This document shows positions 57,370 through 64,000 of a stretch of 64,000 bases of DNA, piece after piece (within the stretch, counting starts at the first letter, position 1; every line of letters begins with the position of its first letter). The stretch is taken from positions 3,472,001-3,536,000 of the forward strand of contig CANUEZ040000161.1 in the NCBI GenBank assembly GCA_948099385.1, read 5' to 3'. Below the pieces are notes generated by a model. It was given only the letters and a program-made list of their open reading frames with translations, was not told the origin of the DNA and made no database searches. Both the position numbers and the translations under genes were made by a program. The DNA comes from Fasciola hepatica. Lineage: Eukaryota; Platyhelminthes; Trematoda; Plagiorchiida; Fasciolidae.

Positions 57370-59000
57370 GCTGTCGGGAGGGGGCTAATCATATGTCAGT
57401 CTGGCTGAGGCTACGATGTTTAAATAGGTCGCCCACTTTATTAGTACCCTATTCCTATCTCAAAGGCCTGAGCCCTTAAAATATAAGGATTGCTCATCGC
57501 GGTCAGTAGAAAAGCAGAGCATATTTCTTGTTTGACAGCCAATGAAGTTGGTGATAAAGCCCGAGTGCGTTGTGATAGCTTGTTTCACATTGAAGCGTGC
57601 TTGTCGATGAAGTTTGACCTAGGTGAAAACTTGGGTAAAGGGACGGAAAGCAAGAATTCAGTGTTGCTTAAGGAATAATTAGCAAGGGTTTTCACCTGAG
57701 GTGCCAAACTACATGATCTATTTTCTAAGATATTCTTAAAGAATAGAAGGTAATTCTTAGGCGGAGCGGCCATAAGGGATCGATTTTTAGAGGGTCACAA
57801 CGTTCCATGTAATTTAATGGCAGAGAAAAACCTAGGAGCTCTTTGGTGAATGCTCGTTGTACTTTATGTAATGCTATTTGGCCTTCCCATCCGTTGTGAG
57901 AGCAAACAATTGAGCGGTATTCCAGAAGGGGCCTGACGTGAAACCCAAAATGTTCGGTTTACTTTCCGGCAACATGAAGGTTTGATGTATGAACCCGTTC
58001 TTACGGCGTGCTTTAGCAGCTTGGATGGCTGCATGTTCCGAGAAGTCAAACGTACGTAAAACAGTGTAGACCCGAGTTGAGTACCTCAGAGTTACTGGGT
58101 ATAAATTAGTAGCTTATTCTAAGCATTTCACTGGGGACATGACACTCATCCTTAAGAATATTATTTTTTCGGCGGATTATCCCATTTTCCAATCGTCACT
58201 ACAAGAACTAAGAGAGGGCAGTTCCCTTGTAGTGTCGCCTGCGGTAGAGGCTAAACCCTTGAGCCCAAAAGAGTACACGACTTTGATATCATCTGAAAAC
58301 AGGGAAGGTACTCCCTGTTGGAAAATGTTAAATATATCGTTTACTTACTTTAGGAAAAGTAGTGGACCGATTACACTACCTTGTATTAAGCCGCTAATTG
58401 CGGCACGGGGTTTGGACAAATTTTTGCCTCTACTTACAATCTGATCTCGGGCTGATAAATAAGATAAAAGCCAAGCTACCATCGGGCCCAAGATTCCATA
58501 TATTTTGATCTTCTCTATTAACCCGACTTGTGATACTCGGTCATGCCTTCTGGTCATCATCGAAAGAACCACGATGGCCGGCTCACCAATACTGACAGAC
58601 TCCGTGACCAGGTTGAGGGAATCTGTCATGCAAGTCGCACATGATCCGTTTATAGTAAAACCAGGCTGACCAACGTTATTCAGATAATAGTTAAGAAGAT
58701 GAAGCGTCAGCCCTTCCTCATTCACTCTCTTCATGATTTTGGACACGACCGGGGTAGTGTCCACCGGTCGATAGTGAACTGGATCTAGACGAAATCCTTT
58801 TTTGTGCATCGGCACAACAGTGGAGGTCTTCCACTGGGAAGGGGAAACTTTTCACTTTAGTGACAAATCGAACTTGTTTGTCAGCAACATTTGAAATTCT
58901 GTGCCACCTCGACTGAAGACGGCTGGCGGTGAGGCTTCCGAACCTGGTCTGTAGGATGGTCTTGCTTTTGGTACCAGGGCTGGAATCTCCTCGGGGAGAA
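57370..59000 (-). mobile_element. CR1/jockey-like non-LTR retrotransposon, copy d
   Basis: RT at 58.35-58.82 kb on the minus strand, then a downstream part at 57.45-58.27 kb that is colinear with 10.3-10.95 kb (copy c). FSDDIKVVYSF near 58.27 kb is the YxDD box with both Asp retained. ORF1 and the endonuclease are not visible. Copies c and d belong to one subfamily. Confidence 0.75.
58345..58815 (-). pseudogene. CR1-like reverse transcriptase remnant
   Basis: A 156-codon frame: MPMHKKGFRLDPVHYRPVDT ('p.hKkG.r.dp.nYRPvsl'), VVSKIMKRV ('v.cKimErv'), GFTINGSCATCMTDSLNLV ('GF..grSc.t.ll...n.v'), SQVGLIEKIKIYGI and LSYLSARDQIV, then ISGLIQGSVIGPLLFL (motif B, normally 'sGvpQGSvlGPlLFl'). The motif A Asp region is degraded to IVVLSMMTRRHDRV. 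The frame is unusually long and open for a dead copy. It would synthesise element cDNA. Confidence 0.85.
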
Positions 59001-59184
59001 ACATTACCGTTGAGGAGGTTTTGGGACGTCATCCAAGCATGGGTTCGACGCTTAAAAATATGGTTGCGAGTCACACAAAGTCGAATCATATGTATGCGCT
59101 CTCTTCAGAAAGCGGAGCTAAATTTTGTATAGTTGAAGGATTTCATCACGAATAACCCCCACAGCTTTTGCAGTATTATTTCGA
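59001..59184. other. short gap, no feature seen
   Basis: Lies between CR1-like copy d and the degenerate LTR A; nothing recognised. Confidence 0.3.
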
Positions 59185-59500
59185 TTGTGAGCTACGCGTA
59201 GCCAAACTGGCGAACCCCGAAGTCAAAACGAGACTAATTCGCAGATCTCACAGTACCATATTAACAGGCTAAACGCTAGCAAGTCATATGCAAACCTCAA
59301 ATTTACTGTCACAATGCCTAATCATGAGAGCCGGAGTCAGCAAAAGCCACAGTCAAATGCGACCTTTGTGGCAGTCGGAGATCACATGGAAGAGATGACG
59401 GCACAGGAGCTAAATGTGAACAAGCTTCCCGATGTAGCCGTTGATGTGTGCTGTACTCGTTCAAGAATAAACAGAACTCAATAGAATAGCCCAAACAGTG
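59185..59500 (-). repeat. LTR family A, degenerate copy 6
   Basis: ACGCGTAGCCAAACTGGCGAA, CCCCGAAGTCAAAACGAGACT and ATGCAAACCTCAAATTTACTG follow the family A order seen at 56.2-56.35 kb with many changes. It probably was the 3' LTR of the BEL copy whose integrase lies at 60.1-60.9 kb. The upper boundary is vague. Confidence 0.6.
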
Positions 59501-60077
59501 CAAGCACGTGATAGTGACTGGAGAGGACTTCCACAAGTGTACCTTACACCGTCCGCCAATTCCTTCAAATAAACGGCCAGAGCCCAAGGAGTGGACATAA
59601 GCTCTGCTTTACTTCCGCCCCCTCAGATCCCAGAGTCTGCATATGTCGCTCACCGTGAGTTACCTCTACTGCTGATTAGCCGCAGACACACTTCCGGTGT
59701 TTCATGAGAGTCCGCTCCAAACACCGGGTCTTGATACGGTCTTATCATTATATAAAGATACACTATTGGGTGCAGTTAGAATATGTAGGCAGTTCAGTGA
59801 ATGTATTGGACAAAAAGCTTCTTGACCAGGAGTAAAGTACGCAGCCAAATAAAAACAGGGAATTCTTGATCGAGAGGCAAAACAGTTGTAAGGTCCTTGA
59901 ATGTTAGGGATTTCATTTCGTGATGTGATCTCTTCATGAATATGTTCGGGGCAGGACGTATATCAACTTGGACACAGATCGGATAATATACGGAGAAGAC
60001 TTTCCAGAAAAAGAGATATTCCCACAAACCGTCAACAAATGGTTGCTTGAAAGTTACTGTCGCTTCACAAGCAATTT
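59501..60077. other. interval between integrase end and LTR
   Basis: No recognisable gene; position suggests BEL 3' untranslated DNA. Confidence 0.35.
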
Positions 60078-60870
60078 CTAGTCAAGGCTGATTTGGCGTT
60101 TCCACAAACCGACCTCTTTATAAATTTTGAAAGTGGCCCCAATAAGATGCAAATTTATTTTCATGATAGAGTAAGGGTCAAAACCATCGGGGTATACATG
60201 AGATATAAATGAGATAAATTGAGCGTCAGTCATTATCGGTGGTTCGGAGGCGTATTTCGTCAACCTTGCTTGGAGCTTGGTCTGTCGTATCGAAGTCACC
60301 TCGTCAATGTGCCCTTTCGGGAAAGCACATCTTAGGACATCTCGTAGTACTTCTCCCTTCTTTGTTTTCACAGCTGTCGTGCGCAAGAGGCTATCGATTT
60401 CAGTACAACGATCTTCAACCACTGGAATAGGTCAGTCACCCGTTTTTAAGAGGCCTACCACAAGGATGACTTGATCACCACATCTAAACGATCTTCCTTT
60501 GGAGATTCACTCTTGTCGAAGTTATTGTGTCGGTAAATGCTCCCTCGTCCAAAGTTCATAGAAAGCCTATGCCAATTGGTTCACTTGCTTCCGTTCCACG
60601 ATACGCCTTTTACGTGGAACTTCCGGAGTGTCTGTCCGTACACTTGACCGAAGTGACGACGGATCATTGAGGGTGAGAGCCGGTTCACCCTCTGAATCCA
60701 ACACAATCGGTACTAGAGATCTGTTTTTCAGCATTCGCTCTACCTCCGTTGGTAGGATAAAGAGCTTCTCGTCGTCGAGGACGTGATGTTTGTCGGCCTT
60801 CTAGGGGGAGACCCCTGTAGTGCTAACGATAAGACACACTATTGCAAAGACCAACAAACTTTTTATTTGA
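60078..60870 (-). pseudogene. BEL/Pao integrase C-terminal remnant (element A copy 2)
   Basis: Minus-strand blocks are LPTEVERMLKNRSLVPIVLD near 60.72-60.76 kb ('ea.lNsRPl.pvs.d'), EPALTLNDPSSLR ('.pLTPnhlLl.r'), a degenerate YELWTREHLPT ('fW.rW..EYLp.Lq.R'), RSFRCGDQVILVVG ('.GDlVLv.d') and TTAVKTKKGEVLRDVLRCAF ('s..vkTk.G.l.Rdi.klc.l'). This is the end of the BEL DDE integrase plus the DUF5641-like domain. Stops interrupt it at two or three places. The 114-codon piece at 60078-60422 is the longest open part. Confidence 0.8.
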
Positions 60871-61079
60871 ACAATTACTGAATTTAGTGGCAACACCTGC
60901 TCCGCCTGTGTACAGCTTCTGCACGCCATTGCGTAACTCCGATACACTAGTTGTCTCGCTCCAGCGTCTTGAGTTCTGCTCTTTTACGTGCTGCCCCGTA
61001 TATTGACTAACGAGTCACAAACAGAGGACCAGAGGTTATAGACTTTATACGGGAGCGAGAAAAGACTAAGGAAAGTCCC

Positions 61080-61845
61080 TTAACTTTCTGCTTTGGTTGC
61101 GTGTAATAAAAGTTGCCAATGTAGTCATCATTTGCACGATTCATAGGCAATCTACTCCCAAGTCCGCTGCACTACTTGAGGTTGGTATATTATTCACAAC
61201 ACCAGAGCACGCACTCGGACGCACGATCGGAATGTAGACCTCCCGGAATAGAACATTTTGCTGCTCGAGATCGGGCTTTAAGCAGAGAACTATCGCAACA
61301 GTTGGTCAAGCTAATTTTTCGAATTTGCGCAGAGAAATTGATCGGTAATACAGCACTCAAATGGCAATGAAATAACGCTAAAAGTCGGAAGATCGAAACA
61401 AACGGTGGAATTACATAAAATTACCACATTTTATTCCATAGAGGAAGTGGAAATGGGTTTCTGATTATAAAAGGAATGTAGAACGGGGAGTAGTAAAGCA
61501 CCCATGGACACGGAAATCGCCCAAACACTGACACAAATTAGGGCGTTCCAGAGCCCCGAGTGTACCAAAAGTGATACAAATGGCACTCTTTGAATTTCGA
61601 GCGGATGTTTTTTCCCCAAAGCACGGAATAACTTCACAATGTGATTTTAGCTAACAAGCCCTATTTAAAATGTCCAAGTGAAACTTTGACGGGATTTTCG
61701 CTTTTTAAATCCTTGCTTATTGCGCCGAAAGTCGGGACTGAGTACATTTTTGCAATTATATAAAATAAGTCGACTTGAATACGTGTAGGGGATGAAATGG
61801 AATAGAACATTGAATCAATCGGCCCGGGGCCCATGCAAGGGCTTG
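61080..61845 (-). repeat. element A internal module, uninterrupted copy
   Basis: About 765 bp whose first half matches 47.32-47.62 kb and second half matches 53.25-53.67 kb. In both copies it lies between RNase H/upstream pol and the integrase or LTR side of a minus-strand BEL element. I could not recognise a protein domain in any frame; a short peptide similarity (SLGH.K.GLL.KIT) is shared. Confidence 0.7.
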
Positions 61846-63440
61846 GCGGGGTTCTGTCACGGTTTGCGAAGAAAGTCCCGAGCTGCCGGCATATTTACGC
61901 GCTTCTTCCCACATTCGATGAATCTGCGACTTGATTAGTTGTTACTTTGAGCAGTCGCTTGGGCTATCGTCTCATCCTCGTACCGTCTACTGGAGGTGAC
62001 AAAATGCAATGCGGACAAAATGGACACCAAATGACGTAATGTTTCAGCCAACCATCAACCAATGAATTGACTATGGGCTTCAGATAAATAGAGTGGCCTC
62101 ACTCAAAGGAGGCTGTTACATTTGACGAATTCTCTCGTATGTGCTCGCGTGTTGCTACCCTCGTAGTATAACAACAGTCAGCAAAATTGCTAGTGAAATC
62201 TGTAAGAAACAGGTTCCGTTTGTGAGGCAAGTGATGAAAGTATCTGGAATTGGAAGAGAGAACCGCACCTGAGTGACGCCGGCTGGGTTCAGACGTTTTT
62301 CTAACACCTTTTTAAAATATGTTGCTCTGGTGATATGGCGATCGTCAGTGCTAGAAGCGTGTTAAGTAAAAACGTTTCAAATGAGGTACAGTTAAGTTAC
62401 CCGTGGCTGAAGAGGATGAATAGTAACAAGTGGTTTACGATCACCGAAATGAACGTGCCATCATCGTAAAATAAGCCGGTGTCCAATTGGAACTTACAGG
62501 AGACTTCCGGGCGTGGCTTACAAACGTGTATTCTATCCGGTTCCACAACGAATTACCAAGCTAATCCGCTCTATCGAACGAATGAAGGAGAAGCGAGCCG
62601 GTGGATGGATAAGGAGGAGTACGGTACCGATGCGAGAAATACACTGAATGAAAGTGAAAGCAACAGCGAAGCAGGGAGCAAACCACGAGCGTGTACAGGC
62701 TACGAAGAGCCGAATGTGAAAGTGACCCAACGATGAGGCCGACGGAAACCCTGAAAAGGCAGCCCAGGTAAATGCACGTGACTAAACAGAACCACGAGGT
62801 CGAAATCAAACTTCAGAAAAGGCGGTAGAGAAGATAGGTCCAAAGTGGCGTCCAGAAAGCAGTCATTTTCTCAGAACGATCAAGGTCACCACAGCAGCAC
62901 CTCGCTGGGAAGCATGAAGGGCTTACAAAGAATATGAGGAAGGTGAAGGTATACGGAGGTGATTCGTGCGCGTGGATGAGTGTCAAATTCGTGAATGTAG
63001 CTTCGCTGCAGGATGCTGACGAGCGACACCGGTGGTATGCAGAAACTTGAGGCCCGTGATTGAGGGTAAACCAGATTCGTTGCCAACGTCACCGGTTGTG
63101 TGGGTCGTCATCCAGGTATGACACACCAATACCGTTCAATAGCGGGCAACAGTTCAACAATACAACATCCGGGGGCCAAGTGGGTAGGTTCGTCGGTGAC
63201 AAGAGACAACAGCGATAAGGTCGAATCAGAATGAAAATGTTAAAGCCGAAATTCTCCCGATTTCGCAAAACCAGAAAATCGTATCATATGGCGAGGTTCC
63301 ATGAAACTAAAAGAGAAGAAATATGGTGTGTCGACCGCAATGACTGTGACTAGCACGCAATACTAACTAGCGATATATGTTAAATCGTGTCGAAACGATA
63401 AACACGAAAGTTATTACTACGATAGGCAAATATTAGGATC
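61846..63440. other. no recognisable gene
   Basis: This lies downstream, on the minus strand, of the gypsy pol end at 63.45 kb, so a gypsy 3' LTR may be hidden here. A short plus-strand purine-rich segment at 62.58-62.73 kb gives an 85-codon charged frame without a family. Confidence 0.35.
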
Positions 63441-63449
63441 GTGCTTGAC

Positions 63450-64000
63450 CTAGTCGAGAAAACGCTCTGAGCAAACGATGCTCCGACCGGAAAGTGAGAC
63501 GGGGGCCTCATTCGCTGACAGGTTTACAGGCTTGCTCTGCTGACTTGGACGTAGGATAGTATTCTCATTTGAGAACGAGGTAGGGCCGGTAGGCTGCTGA
63601 CCTGGAAGAGGGAAGACGGCCTCCTTCGAAGTCGTAGCAGGCAACGCTAACTGCAGACCTGGCGTGACACGGACGTGTCATCAACAGGTAGTGCAGGCTT
63701 GATGTCGGATCTCAAGGCAGCTGGCGACAAGCTACCATCAACGTACGCGGCTTTGAGACGATCGATGCTAACAGCATCGACTCGACCGTGTCAATCAACC
63801 TTAATGGTCATACCGTGACGGGAAGTCACAGGACATGGACCTTTTTAAGGCCGTTGTAATGGTTTGCGTACCGAATCAACACGAACTACTACGTGCGAAC
63901 AGGTTTCCAGTTCTTTCGGAACGGAGACCCGTCGTTGCTGCATTCGAGTCCACGCCGGAGCAAGATTTCGCAGGTACTTGGAAAAACGGTGAACGTAATT
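63450..64000 (-). pseudogene. Ty3/gypsy integrase C-terminus and pol tail (cut by window edge)
   Basis: Minus-strand blocks are TRMQQRRVSVPKELETCSHV near 63.88-63.95 kb, VVVRVDSVRKPLQRP (then a stop) KGPCPV near 63.82-63.88 kb, SRHGMTIKVD and VDAVSIDRLKAAYVDGS near 63.74-63.79 kb. These match the C-terminal end of flatworm gypsy integrases ('thVfvR.D.vr.pLq.pYdGPf.V..r..k...l...g....VsIDRLKPAy'). The frame at 63450-63644 continues with SVSLSGRSIVCSERFLD-like sequence (normally 'tRsGR.v..p.r'). Stops replace two conserved positions. The rest lies outside the window. Confidence 0.82.

Overview
The window is eukaryotic, repeat-rich, non-coding DNA. It has no operon structure, no dense set of intact ORFs, no rRNA or tRNA that I can recognise, and no host gene I can name. 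Nearly everything I can identify is a decayed retrotransposon of three kinds: BEL/Pao LTR elements, Ty3/gypsy-type elements, and CR1/jockey-like non-LTR elements. This mix, the large AT/TA microsatellites and the density of broken pol fragments fit a large flatworm genome. A diphyllobothriid tapeworm (Spirometra or Schistocephalus type) is my best guess, by inference only.

Layout. 0-2.2 kb: nothing recognised. 2.2-4.6 kb (-): BEL/Pao remnant in the order gag, protease, RT, RNase H. 5.35-5.95 kb (-): gypsy RT. 6.6 kb: LTR of family A. 9.7-11.7 kb (-): CR1-like element. 12.4-13.3 kb (-): BEL RT/RNase H. 15.2 kb: LTR A. 17.1-19.1 kb (-): BEL scraps (possible integrase tail, a 400-bp direct duplication, gag). 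22.4-24.4 kb (-): gypsy protease, RT and RNase H. 26.7-29.85 kb (+): CR1-like element with ORF1, endonuclease and RT. 30.3 kb: divergent LTR of family B. 32.1-38.4 kb (+): the most complete element, a BEL/Pao copy with two LTRs and gag, protease, RT, RNase H and integrase, all broken by stops and frameshifts. 38.8-41.25 kb (+): second CR1-like element. 43.1 kb: LTR A. 43.6-44.4 kb (-): CR1 RT. 46.9-56.5 kb (-): BEL copy flanked by LTR A, split by about 5.6 kb of unclassified DNA. 57.4-59.0 kb (-): CR1-like element. 59.2-61.85 kb (-): 3' part of another BEL copy. 63.45-64.0 kb (-): C-terminal end of a gypsy pol cut by the window edge.

The most interesting signals are these. (i) The 47.6-53.25 kb block interrupts a repeat module whose uninterrupted form lies at 61.08-61.85 kb; it is flanked by a short near-duplicate sequence and carries orphan ORFs, tandem repeats and palindromes. 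(ii) In both LTR families the central 260-280 bp is almost identical between copies while the ends and the internal coding DNA are heavily diverged. Gene conversion, a separately mobile core, or assembly/polishing collapse could each explain this. No protein-coding host gene is claimed; a few orphan ORFs are listed with low confidence.
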